A model generated the notes under the pieces. It did no database searches, had not been told where the DNA came from, and saw only the letters and a list, made by a program, of their open reading frames with translations. 64,000 bases of DNA from Methylobacterium symbioticum. GTDB lineage: Bacteria; Pseudomonadota; Alphaproteobacteria; Rhizobiales; Beijerinckiaceae. This document shows, piece by piece, positions 32,129 to 40,330 of this stretch (positions are counted from its first letter, which is position 1; each line of letters opens with the position of its first letter). The stretch spans positions 1 to 64,000 of the forward strand of contig NZ_CABFPH010000007.1 of assembly GCF_902141845.1 (NCBI RefSeq). The letters are read 5' to 3'. Both the position numbers and the translations under genes were made by a program.

Positions 32129-34270
32129 TCAGATCGATCCCACCGTACGCAGCCGCGCCCGCGGATGGATCTCCGCCTGGCTCATCACCGGGGTCTCGCG
32201 GCGGAAGCGCTCGATGATCGAACGCACGAAGGGCCGTGACTGGGCCGAGGTCACGAGGACCGGCATCTCGCCGAGGCGGGCGGCACTCTCGAAGCGGTCG
32301 CGTACCGTGTTGACGAACTCGGTCAGCTTCGAGGGCTGCATCGCGAGGTAGCGCTCCTCCCGCTCGCCGACGATCGCATCGAGGAAGGCCTGCTCCCAGG
32401 CCGGTGACAGGGTGATGATCGGCAGCGTGCCGTCCGGACCCTGGTACTGCGCGCAGATCTGGCGGCCGAGGCGGGCGCGCACGTGCTCGACGATGTCGCG
32501 CGGGTTCTTCACCCCGCCAGCCACCTCCGCGATGCCTTCCACGATGGCGCCGAGATCGCGGATCGACACGCGTTCCGCGAGCAGGAACTGCAGCACGCGC
32601 TGCACGCCGGTGGTCGAGATCTGGCTCGGCACCACCTCCTTGAGCAGGTCGCCGTGCTCCTTGGGCAGCTCGCGCAGCAGCTTCTGCACCTCGACATGGT
32701 TCAGAAGCTCCGAGACATGGGCCTTGATGATCTCGGTGAGATGCGTGGAGACCACGGTTGCCGCATCGACCACGGTGTAGCCCTTGAGCTGGGCTTGGTC
32801 GCGCAGGCCCGCATCGATCCAGGTCGCGGGCAGGCCGAAGGTCGGCTCCAGCATGTGCTGGCCCGGGAGCTGAACCTGGCCGCCCATCGGGTCCATCGCC
32901 ATGAACTGACCGGGAAAGATCCGCCCGGTGCCGGCCTCGATCTCTTTCACCCGCACCACGTAGGCATTGGCGTCGAGCTGCACGTTGTCGAGGATGCGCA
33001 CCGAGGGCATCACGAAGCCGAGCTCGGCCGCGAGCTGGCGCCGCAGCGCCTTGATCTGGTCGGTGAGGCGATCGCCGGCCTCGCCGTTCACCAGGGCGAG
33101 CAGGGCGTAGCCCATCTCGAGCTTGAGGTCGTCGAGCTTGAGCAGCTCCGTGACGGTCTCTTCCTTGGCCGCGGCGACCGCTGCCGGGTCGGCCGGCTTG
33201 CCATCGGCATCGAGCGGCGGCGCCTCCTTCGCGGTCTTGGCGATGCGCCAGGCGGCGTAGCCCGATCCGGCGGCGAGGGCGAGGAACGGCAGCATCGGCA
33301 TGCCGGGCAGGAGCGCGATCAGCACCATCACGGCCGCCGACATGCCGAGCGCCTTCGGGTAATGGGCGAGCTGCTTGCCGAGCGCCTTGTCGGCCGAGCC
33401 CCGGACGCCGGCCTTCGAGACCAGGATGCCGGCCGCCGTCGAGACGATCAGCGCCGGCACCTGGCTCGCGAGGCCGTCGCCGATGGTCAGAAGCGTGTAG
33501 CTCTTGGCGGCCGCGCCGATGGGCATGCCCTGCTGCGCCACGCCGATGATGATGCCGCCGACCACGTTGATGAAGGTGATCAGCAGCGCCGCCACCGCGT
33601 CGCCGCGCACGAATTTCGAGGCGCCGTCCATGGCGCCGAAGAAGGCCGATTCCTCCTCGAGGGCCGCGCGGCGCGCCTTGGCCGCCTTCTCGTCGATCAG
33701 CCCCGCCGAGAGATCGGCATCGATCGCCATCTGCTTGCCGGGCATCGCGTCGAGGGTGAAGCGGGCCGCCACCTCCGCGATGCGGCCCGAGCCCTTCGTG
33801 ATCACGACGAAGTTCACGATGATCAGGATCGCGAAGACGATGATCCCGATGACGAAGTTGCCGCCCATCACGAAGTTGCCGAACGCCTCGATGACGTGGC
33901 CGGCCGCCGCGGTGCCCTCGTGGCCATGGCCCAGGATGAGGCGCGTCGAGGCGAGGTTCAGCGCGAGCCGCAGCATGGTCGCGATGAGGAGCAGGGTCGG
34001 GAAGACGGTGAATTCGAGCGGGTTGTCGATGAACAGTCCCGTCATCATGATCAGGACCGACATGATGATCGACACGGCGAGGAGCAGGTCGAGCAGGACC
34101 GAGGGCAGCGGGAAGATCAGGACCGCCAGGATGGCCATGACGGCGGTCGCGAAGAACAGATCGGAGCGGCGCGACAGCGCCCGAAGGTCGCCGCGGCTCG
34201 GCAGCGCCAGGCCGTTCAGCGCCCCCGCGATGCCGCCCATCCGCTCCGGCACAGAGGCCGTCTCGCTCAT
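32129..34270 (-). CDS. flhA: Flagellar export gate protein FlhA
   Basis: 713-residue inner-membrane component of the flagellar type III export gate. The N-terminal half has about seven to eight spans (LLDLLLAVSIIMSVLIMMTG, PLEFTVFPTLLLIATMLRLALN), the conserved FHIPEP-like loop reading around ARFTLDAMPGKQMAIDADL, and a large cytoplasmic domain ending ... LGAIVEGIAEVA. The start at 34270 has GGGAGCG upstream. It lies convergent with the fliI-fliJ side and has a CtrA-like box about 55 bp upstream of the start. Confidence 0.95.
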   Translation of the reverse strand: MSETASVPERMGGIAGALNGLALPSRGDLRALSRRSDLFFATAVMAILAVLIFPLPSVLLDLLLAVSIIMSVLIMMTGLFIDNPLEFTVFPTLLLIATMLRLALNLASTRLILGHGHEGTAAAGHVIEAFGNFVMGGNFVIGIIVFAILIIVNFVVITKGSGRIAEVAARFTLDAMPGKQMAIDADLSAGLIDEKAAKARRAALEEESAFFGAMDGASKFVRGDAVAALLITFINVVGGIIIGVAQQGMPIGAAAKSYTLLTIGDGLASQVPALIVSTAAGILVSKAGVRGSADKALGKQLAHYPKALGMSAAVMVLIALLPGMPMLPFLALAAGSGYAAWRIAKTAKEAPPLDADGKPADPAAVAAAKEETVTELLKLDDLKLEMGYALLALVNGEAGDRLTDQIKALRRQLAAELGFVMPSVRILDNVQLDANAYVVRVKEIEAGTGRIFPGQFMAMDPMGGQVQLPGQHMLEPTFGLPATWIDAGLRDQAQLKGYTVVDAATVVSTHLTEIIKAHVSELLNHVEVQKLLRELPKEHGDLLKEVVPSQISTTGVQRVLQFLLAERVSIRDLGAIVEGIAEVAGGVKNPRDIVEHVRARLGRQICAQYQGPDGTLPIITLSPAWEQAFLDAIVGEREERYLAMQPSKLTEFVNTVRDRFESAARLGEMPVLVTSAQSRPFVRSIIERFRRETPVMSQAEIHPRARLRTVGSI

Positions 34271-34324
34271 GCCCGCGCTCCCATCCGCAACCGGCGGACC
34301 CGGCAAGAATTGCCGGGCGGATGG

Positions 34325-34340
34325 TTAGCATCCCGTTAAC
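34325..34340. promoter_or_regulatory. CtrA-like box upstream of flhA
   Basis: TTAG-N7-TTAAC, one mismatch from the TTAA-N7-TTAAC consensus for CtrA. It lies between flhA (55 bp from its start) and the divergent secreted-protein gene. Early flagellar genes including flhA are CtrA targets in Caulobacter, so the position is meaningful. Confidence 0.6.
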
Positions 34341-34415
34341 CTCCGGGTCCGGCCGACCGGAACCCCGTGCGGATCCGGGGCTTGAGAAGGCACGGACCCT
34401 GCCGAGGACCCACCG

Positions 34416-34712
34416 ATGCGCGCCCTCACCGTCACGATCGCCCTTCTGGCCCTCGCCGCGGGATCGGCCTCGGCCCAGACGCCCAGCGAGGCGGTCCGGC
34501 CGGACGGCCACGGCATGGTGGGCGAGCCGCTCGAATCCGGCGCCAACAGCTTCACCGAGGCTCAGGTGCGCGAGCGCTTCGGCCGGATGGGTTTCGGCGA
34601 GATCCGCGATCTGAAGAAGACCGATCAGGGCATCTGGGAGGGCATCGCCACCCATGCCGGCAAGGAGGTCCGGATCGGGATGGATTACCGCGGGAACGTC
34701 GCGGCGCGCTGA
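34416..34712 (+). CDS. Small secreted PepSY-like protein
   Basis: 98 residues with a signal peptide (MRALTVTIALLALAAGSASAQ) and a compact domain: FTEAQVRERFGRMGFGEIRD, then GIWEGIATHAGKEVRIGMDYRGNV. The layout, in which a helix is followed by strands ending in DYRG, is that of PepSY-type periplasmic domains. No catalytic residues. GAGGA precedes the ATG. Divergent from flhA, and 40 bp before the next gene. Confidence 0.75.
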   Translation: MRALTVTIALLALAAGSASAQTPSEAVRPDGHGMVGEPLESGANSFTEAQVRERFGRMGFGEIRDLKKTDQGIWEGIATHAGKEVRIGMDYRGNVAAR

Positions 34713-34752
34713 GGAGCGGCCGCCGCAGGCCCAGCAGTTCAGGAGACGACCC

Positions 34753-35451
34753 ATGGCCACACGCGCCGTCACGGCCCTGTTCGACGATTACGACGCGGCT
34801 GCCCGCGCGGTCGACAAGCTGGAGGCCGAGGGCATTCCGCATGCCGATATCAGCATCGTCGCGAGCGACCCGGAGAACCGGCTCACCGAGCGCGCCGCGC
34901 AACCGGGCCGCCCGGCGCCTGCCGCGGAATCCGACGCGGCCGATGGGGCCGGGACGGGGGCGACCCTCGGCACGGTGCTCGGCGGCGGAGCCGGGCTGCT
35001 CGCGGGGATCGGCCTCCTCGCCATACCGGGACTGGGGCCGGTCGTCGCGGCGGGTTGGCTCGTGGCGGCGGTGACGGGGGCGGGGGTCGGCGCCGCGACC
35101 GGGGGCCTGATCGGTGGCCTCACGGGTGCCGGCCTCAGTCCGCGCGAGGCCGAGACCTATGCTGAAGGCGTGCGCCGCGGTGGGACCCTGGTGACCGCGC
35201 GCGTCGACGCCGACATGGCCGACCGAGTCCTCGCGATCCTGGACAAGCACGGCTCGATCGATCTCGATGAGCGCGCCCAGGGCTGGCGGGCCCAGGGTTG
35301 GACCGGCGGCACCGGCGAAGCCGGCCTGACCCGGACGACCGACTTGGCTGGACCCGGTCTGGCCGGGTCCGGGGTCGATGCCGCGACGGCCGATGGACGC
35401 CCGGGGGGAACGCTGCCGCCGAGCCATACGCCCGGCTCGACTACCCGCTGA
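34753..35451 (+). CDS. General-stress protein with glycine-zipper segment (YflT-like)
   Basis: 232 residues. The N-terminus (AVTALFDDYDAAARAVDKLE, IPHADISIVASD) is the YflT/heat-induced-stress domain; the middle (about 65-130) is an Ala/Gly-rich hydrophobic glycine-zipper likely to enter membranes; then GTLVTARVDADMADRVLAIL, and a low-complexity Gly/Thr tail. AGGAG precedes the start. Proteins of this kind are common in Methylobacterium and are often stress-induced; the molecular role is unknown. Confidence 0.8.
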   Translation: MATRAVTALFDDYDAAARAVDKLEAEGIPHADISIVASDPENRLTERAAQPGRPAPAAESDAADGAGTGATLGTVLGGGAGLLAGIGLLAIPGLGPVVAAGWLVAAVTGAGVGAATGGLIGGLTGAGLSPREAETYAEGVRRGGTLVTARVDADMADRVLAILDKHGSIDLDERAQGWRAQGWTGGTGEAGLTRTTDLAGPGLAGSGVDAATADGRPGGTLPPSHTPGSTTR

Positions 35452-35470
35452 GGCGGGCAGCCGGCGCGGC

Positions 35471-36712
35471 TCAGGCGATCTGCTTGCGGGCGAACATGGC
35501 GCCAGCGAACAGAATCGCGGCGCCTGCGGTGATCAGGCTGATCATCAGGGCGCGCCGCGGCTGCACGGCCGATTGAGCCAGAACCGGCGGTACGATCAGG
35601 CTGAAGAACTCGATCTGCCGCGCGGCGATGATGCGGGCCCGCTCGTTCGCGGTCAGAACCGCCGCGTAATACTTCTCGGCGTCCTTGCGCTCGTTGTCGA
35701 ACCCTTCGAACCGGGTCAGGGCGTCCGAGAGCAGGCGCTTCTGCTCGGGATCCAGGCTCGCCGCCTGCCGTTCGAGGCGGGCGATGTTCTCGTCGAGGTC
35801 GCGGATCTGGGTCTTCAATTCGACGATCCGGTTGGAGCTCGGGCCGAGATCGCGCTGTGCGACGGTGAGCTGCACGGCGAGGTTGATCCGGGCGGTGCGC
35901 AGCTCGCCGATCGTCTTGAGGTTCGCCTCGTTCGTCTTTTGCGCATCGAGGACGCCGTCTCGATTGCGCAGGTCTCGCACGGCGAAGCGGATCCGGGTCA
36001 TCCGCTCCTCGGCCAGCTTCAGCTCTCGGTTGCTCTCCGCGACCGCATCCCGCCGGGCCCGCATGGTGAGTTCGTTGACCATGCGCTCGGCCTCCTTGAG
36101 GACGGCCCTGGTGATGGTCAGGGATTCCTGCGGGTCGAAGGCGTTCACGGACAGGGTCATGATGCCCGATCCCGACTCGACGTCGATCGAGACGCGCTGG
36201 CGCCAATACTTCACGAATTTCTCGATCGGCTTCTCTGGATCGAAGCGCGACAGGTAGTCGATGCTGTCGCGGCTGAACCACTCCCGCAGCGGGATCTCTT
36301 TCTCCAAGACCTCCAGCATCGCGCGGCTCAGGATGTATTCGTACGTGATCAGCGTGTCCTGCGCGATCAGCTCCTTGGGCACGCCGAGATTGGTGCCAAC
36401 CTTGTCCGGAGTGGCCTTCTCGGCACCGCCGAGCGCCGGCCGGATCGCGAAATGCGTCTCGGTCACGTAACGATCGGAGGCGATCAGCCCGTAATAGATC
36501 GCGCCGCACAGGGTCGGCAGAACGAAGCAGAGCACGAACAGAACGGGCAGCCACGGATCGCGCTTGACGTGGCTCTGGTAGGATCGGATGCCCTTCTTCC
36601 GGTCGGCGAAGCGTGACAGCCGCGCGATCTGCCGAAGCGATTCGGCAACCGCCTGCGACTTGTCCGCCGTGCTGAGCGGCTGACCCTGCGGATTGCGGAT
36701 CTCGACGTTCAT
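35471..36712 (-). CDS. kpsE: Capsule polysaccharide export inner-membrane protein (KpsE/BexC-like)
   Basis: 413 residues with an N-terminal cytoplasmic part, a membrane span at about 53-75 (LPVLFVLCFVLPTLCGAIYY), a long periplasmic coiled coil (about 190-350, VAESNRELKLAEERMTRIRF onward), and a second span near the C-terminus (ALMISLITAGAAILFAGAMF). This is the periplasmic adaptor of ABC-dependent capsule export. The start at 36712 was picked over a longer frame for its GGGGAAG upstream. It follows kpsT after 118 bp; the permease kpsM and outer-membrane kpsD are not adjacent. Confidence 0.88.
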   Translation of the reverse strand: MNVEIRNPQGQPLSTADKSQAVAESLRQIARLSRFADRKKGIRSYQSHVKRDPWLPVLFVLCFVLPTLCGAIYYGLIASDRYVTETHFAIRPALGGAEKATPDKVGTNLGVPKELIAQDTLITYEYILSRAMLEVLEKEIPLREWFSRDSIDYLSRFDPEKPIEKFVKYWRQRVSIDVESGSGIMTLSVNAFDPQESLTITRAVLKEAERMVNELTMRARRDAVAESNRELKLAEERMTRIRFAVRDLRNRDGVLDAQKTNEANLKTIGELRTARINLAVQLTVAQRDLGPSSNRIVELKTQIRDLDENIARLERQAASLDPEQKRLLSDALTRFEGFDNERKDAEKYYAAVLTANERARIIAARQIEFFSLIVPPVLAQSAVQPRRALMISLITAGAAILFAGAMFARKQIA

Positions 36713-36830
36713 CGGGTGGTTCGCTTCCCCTGCCGACCGCCGGGTCGCGGCGATCGATCGTTCCGGCACCTGCACTCGCACCCGCCCGCGGCGAAACCAT
36801 GTCCGTCGCGGTTCGGCAGCGGGGACCGGG

Positions 36831-37484
36831 TCAGGCGTTCAGGCGTCGATAGAGTTCGATCGCGTCGTTGACGTCCTCGTAGACGATCGCGCGTCCGTTG
36901 AGGAGGACGATGCCCTGCTGACACCATTCGCGGATGACCTCCATCGAGTGGGAGACCATGATCACGTCGGCATGCTTGCGGCGGCTGGAGAAGACCTCGT
37001 TACAGCGCTTCTGGAAGCGCGCGTCGCCCACCGAGGTCACCTCGTCGATCAGGTAGCAGTCGAACGGGATCGCCATGCTCATCCCGAAGGCGAGGCGCGC
37101 GCCCATGCCGGAGGAATAGGTTCGGATCGGGACGTCAAGATAGCTGCCGAGCTCGGCGAAGTCCTCGACGAAATCGAGGACCCGCCGCGGATCCTCGCCG
37201 TAGATGCGCGCGACGAAGATGACGTTGTCGCGGCCCGTCATCTGCGGGTGGAAGCCGCCCGCGAAGCCGAGCGGCCACGAGACGCGCAGACCGCGGTGGA
37301 TCTCGCCCTTCGTCGGCGCCTCGACCCCGCCGATGAGGCGCATGGTCGTCGACTTGCCGGCGCCGTTGATGCCGAGGATCCCGTAGCTGACGCCCGGCTT
37401 GAGGGTGAACGAGACGCGCTCCAGGATGGTGCGGCGATGGCCGTCCGTCCTGTAAACCTTCGTGACGTCGTCGAAGCGGATCAC
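36831..37484 (-). CDS. kpsT: Capsule polysaccharide export ATPase (KpsT-like)
   Basis: 217-residue ABC ATPase, the usual length of KpsT. Walker A GINGAGKSTTM, the degenerate signature YSSGMGARLAFGM and Walker B YLIDEVTSVGD are those of polysaccharide-export ATPases, not importers. It starts at a GTG with CAGGAC upstream; a longer open frame upstream is a shadow of the next gene. Its partner permease is missing from the window, so it must pair with a gene elsewhere or the locus is split. Confidence 0.9.
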   Translation of the reverse strand: MIRFDDVTKVYRTDGHRRTILERVSFTLKPGVSYGILGINGAGKSTTMRLIGGVEAPTKGEIHRGLRVSWPLGFAGGFHPQMTGRDNVIFVARIYGEDPRRVLDFVEDFAELGSYLDVPIRTYSSGMGARLAFGMSMAIPFDCYLIDEVTSVGDARFQKRCNEVFSSRRKHADVIMVSHSMEVIREWCQQGIVLLNGRAIVYEDVNDAIELYRRLNA

Positions 37485-37570
37485 CGGGCCGTCCTGCGAT
37501 GCGCGGCCGTATCCGCGCCGGATGTGCGTTCGTCCGACCTGACTCGTTCGCGAAAGCGGCGAATCTGAGA

Positions 37571-38365
37571 TCAATCGACCGCGGGCGCGTGCAGCTCGGC
37601 GTCGGTGAAGCGCTGCTGCTCGGCCATCACGAGGCCCGCGAGCTCCCGCTTGATCGCGTTGAACTCGGCCGAGGCGGTGTCGCGCGGACGCGGCATCTCC
37701 ACCATGACGTCGCGTTTGAGCCGGCCCGGCCGGTAGGTCATCACCAGGATCCTGTCGGCGAGATAGATCGCCTCCTCGATCGAATGGGTCACGAAGATCA
37801 CGGTCTTGCGGTACTCGGCCCAGATCCTGAGCAGCTCGTCCTGCAGGGTGCGGCGCGTGAGCGCGTCGAGGGCGCCGAAGGGCTCGTCCATCAGCATCAC
37901 CGGCGGATCGAGGGCCAGGATGCGGGCGATGGCCACGCGCTGTCGCATCCCACCGGACAGATCCTTCGGGAAGCGCTTGCGGAAGTCCGACAGGCCGAGG
38001 GTGGCCGTGATCCGATCGACGGTCGCATTGGCCTCGCCGCGCGGCACGCCCTTGATGTCGAGGCCGAAGCGCACGTTGTCCTCGACGCTCATCCAGGGAA
38101 ACAGCGCGTATTCCTGGAACACCATCCCGCGATCCGGCCCCGGCCCGGTCACCGGCGCGCCGCCGATGGTGATGCGGCCCGCGGTCAGCGGCGTGAAGCC
38201 CGCGATCGCGTTGAGCAGGGTCGACTTGCCGCAGCCGGAGGGGCCGAGCAGGCAGAGAAACTGCCCCTCCGGCACCGTCGCGGTGACGTCCTGCAGGGCC
38301 GCGACGCCGGCATCGCCGCTGCCGAACACCTTGCTGGCATCCGCGACCACGATCTCTGCCGACAT
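37571..38365 (-). CDS. ABC importer ATPase, nitrate/sulfonate/taurine type
   Basis: 264-residue cytoplasmic ATPase with Walker A GPSGCGKSTLL, signature LSGGMRQRVAIARIL, Walker B VMLMDEPFGALD and the switch His in FVTHSIEEA. It belongs to the SsuB/TauB/NrtD cluster. It is the third gene of a binding protein-permease-ATPase operon (51 bp after the permease). The substrate is not shown by the sequence. Confidence 0.9.
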   Translation of the reverse strand: MSAEIVVADASKVFGSGDAGVAALQDVTATVPEGQFLCLLGPSGCGKSTLLNAIAGFTPLTAGRITIGGAPVTGPGPDRGMVFQEYALFPWMSVEDNVRFGLDIKGVPRGEANATVDRITATLGLSDFRKRFPKDLSGGMRQRVAIARILALDPPVMLMDEPFGALDALTRRTLQDELLRIWAEYRKTVIFVTHSIEEAIYLADRILVMTYRPGRLKRDVMVEMPRPRDTASAEFNAIKRELAGLVMAEQQRFTDAELHAPAVD

Positions 38366-38416
38366 GCCGTTTCCCGTCTCGCACTGACTGATTAGGAGGG
38401 GAGGAGGAAGCGGGTG

Positions 38417-39226
38417 CTACCGCTCCAAGCCGCGGTGCCAGCGCAGCAAATGGTCGTTGAGGCGGCTCATCGCGCCATCGATGATCAGGCCGAGCACGCC
38501 GATCGTGAGCATGCCGCCGATGATCTTGTCGGACCACATGTATTCCCGCGCCTCAAGGATGCGGTAGCCGAGCCCGTCCGAGACCGCGATCATCTCGGCG
38601 ACGATCACCACGATGAAGGCGGTGCCGATGCCGATCCGCATGCCGGCGAGCACGAAGGGGCTCGCCGCCGGCAGGATCACCCGGCGGAACATGGTCCAGG
38701 AGCCAGCGCCGAGATTGCGCGCCGCGCGGATGTAGATCGAGTCGACCTGCCGTACCCCGGCGATGGTGTTGACGAGGACGGGGAAGAAGGTGCCGAGCGC
38801 GATCAGGAACAGGGCGGGCGGGTTGCCGAGACCGAACCAGACGATGGCGAGGGGGATGTAGGCGATCGGCGGGATCGGGCGCAGCACCTGCAGCAGCGGG
38901 TTGAACAGGTCGTAGAGCCGGTCGTTGGTGCCGAGGACCAGCCCGACCGGCACCGCGAGCCCGGCCCCGATCACGAAGCCGCTGACCACGCGCGACAGGC
39001 TCGACACCATGTCGTGCGGCATCTCGCCAGAGAAGAGCCAGCCGAGATAGCTCTGCGTGTCGGGATCGTAGGGCAGGCCCGGCAGCAGGCCGGTGAACCA
39101 TTTGGCTGCCACCGCGGTGGGCGGCGGCAGCACGATCGGCGAGAACACGCCGACGCGGCTGAGGATCTCCCAGAGGACGAGCAGGCCGACCGGGACGATG
39201 GCGCCGCGGAGCGAGGACACGCGCAT
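38417..39226 (-). CDS. ABC importer permease, nitrate/sulfonate/taurine type
   Basis: 269 residues with about six spans and the EAA-loop region GAGSWTMFRRVILPAASPFVLAG-like segment that contacts the ATPase. It starts with an ATG that overlaps the stop codon of the binding-protein gene by one base, indicating coupling. Member of the BPD permease family used by SsuC, TauC and NrtB. Confidence 0.92.
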   Translation of the reverse strand: MRVSSLRGAIVPVGLLVLWEILSRVGVFSPIVLPPPTAVAAKWFTGLLPGLPYDPDTQSYLGWLFSGEMPHDMVSSLSRVVSGFVIGAGLAVPVGLVLGTNDRLYDLFNPLLQVLRPIPPIAYIPLAIVWFGLGNPPALFLIALGTFFPVLVNTIAGVRQVDSIYIRAARNLGAGSWTMFRRVILPAASPFVLAGMRIGIGTAFIVVIVAEMIAVSDGLGYRILEAREYMWSDKIIGGMLTIGVLGLIIDGAMSRLNDHLLRWHRGLER

Positions 39227-40203
39227 CAGTTGGTCTTCAACTCGGCCTTGGCCTTATCCAGGAGGTCGGTCTTGACCCATTCCGCGTCGCTCTTTGGCGG
39301 GCTGACCATTTTGCCGAGGCCGTACTTGACCATATAGTCGGAGGTGGTCTGCATGTGCCCGGCCGGCATGTCGTAGGTGTAGCTCGCGTTGGCCATGCCA
39401 TCGCGGAAATCCTGGCTCGAGAGCTGGCCCTTGAAGACCTGCTCGCGCACGTATTTCTCCGCCAGCGCCGGGTCGTCGATGAACGCCTTGGTGGCCGCGA
39501 CGAACAGCTTGAGGACCTTGGCCGCCACCTCCGGCTTCTCGTTGTACATCTTCTCGGTCATCACCAGCGGGCGATAGGGGATGCCGATCGGCGTATCGTA
39601 GGGCTTGACCAGCTCGACGCCCCAGCCGGCGCTGATCGCCTGCGTCGATTGCGGCTCGCTCTGGCAGATCACGTCGACATATTTCTGCGCCAGCGCCTGG
39701 TTAAGGTCGGCGTAGTTGTTGAAATAGGTCAGCTGCACGTCCTTGCCGGGCCGCTCGGACCAGGTCATGCCGTGCTTGTCGAGCTCGGCCAGCAGCATCA
39801 GGTCCTGGGTTCCGCCCCGGACGGTGGCGACCTTGAGGCCCTTCAGGTCCGCCGCGGTCTTGGCCGGCAGATCCGGCCGCTTGAGGATGCGCACGCCGCC
39901 ATTGGCGAAGCCCGCCACCACGAGAAGCTTCACGCCGTTCCCGCGCGCGGCGACGGCGCCGTCGCCGCCCGAAGCCGCGATGTCGATCTGGTCGACCGCC
40001 ATGGCCGGGTAGATGTCGGCGCCCTTGGCGAACTGGCGCTCGTCGATCTTCAGGCCGAATTTCGGTGCGATCTCCTTCATGTACGAGATCGCGCCGTAAT
40101 GGGCGAATTTCAGATTGCCGAGCCGGACCACGTCCTGCGCGCGGGCGGGAGCGGTCGCTGCGAGGGCGAACAGGGCGGCGCAGGCAAGGGCGCGCTTGAG
40201 CAT
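39226..40203 (-). CDS. Periplasmic substrate-binding protein of the NitT/TauT-type importer
   Basis: 325-residue exported binding protein. Signal peptide MLKRALACAALFALAATAPARA-Q; mature part with GADIYPAMAVDQIDIAASGG and a two-lobe fold typical of the NMT1/TauA-like family. The ATG at 40203 was chosen because a CGGAGG lies 6 nt upstream, whereas the ATG at 40209 is too close. First gene of the importer operon; it shares a promoter region with the divergent dehydrogenase gene. Candidates for the ligand include sulfonates, taurine, or pyrimidine precursors; none is favoured by the sequence. Confidence 0.9.
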   Translation of the reverse strand: MLKRALACAALFALAATAPARAQDVVRLGNLKFAHYGAISYMKEIAPKFGLKIDERQFAKGADIYPAMAVDQIDIAASGGDGAVAARGNGVKLLVVAGFANGGVRILKRPDLPAKTAADLKGLKVATVRGGTQDLMLLAELDKHGMTWSERPGKDVQLTYFNNYADLNQALAQKYVDVICQSEPQSTQAISAGWGVELVKPYDTPIGIPYRPLVMTEKMYNEKPEVAAKVLKLFVAATKAFIDDPALAEKYVREQVFKGQLSSQDFRDGMANASYTYDMPAGHMQTTSDYMVKYGLGKMVSPPKSDAEWVKTDLLDKAKAELKTN

Positions 40204-40330
40204 GGGCATCCTCCGGTCGCGGGTCTTGTCGCCCGCTCGATCTCACGAAAACGAGAGCATCGCGCGTTGACTAAGGCAGCGGTCGCACCGGATGTAAAGC
40301 GCGTGCGGTGGAAGAGTCCGGAGTTCTGAA

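Noticed and set aside
31905-34772. A 955-codon open frame in the flhA region on the minus strand in a different frame
   Set aside because: Arg/Pro/Gly-rich shadow of flhA with no family features.
36831-38537. An apparent 568-aa protein joining kpsT to an N-terminal extension
   Set aside because: The extension overlaps the importer ATPase gene out of frame and is arginine-rich; KpsT alone has the family length with a GTG start and ribosome site.
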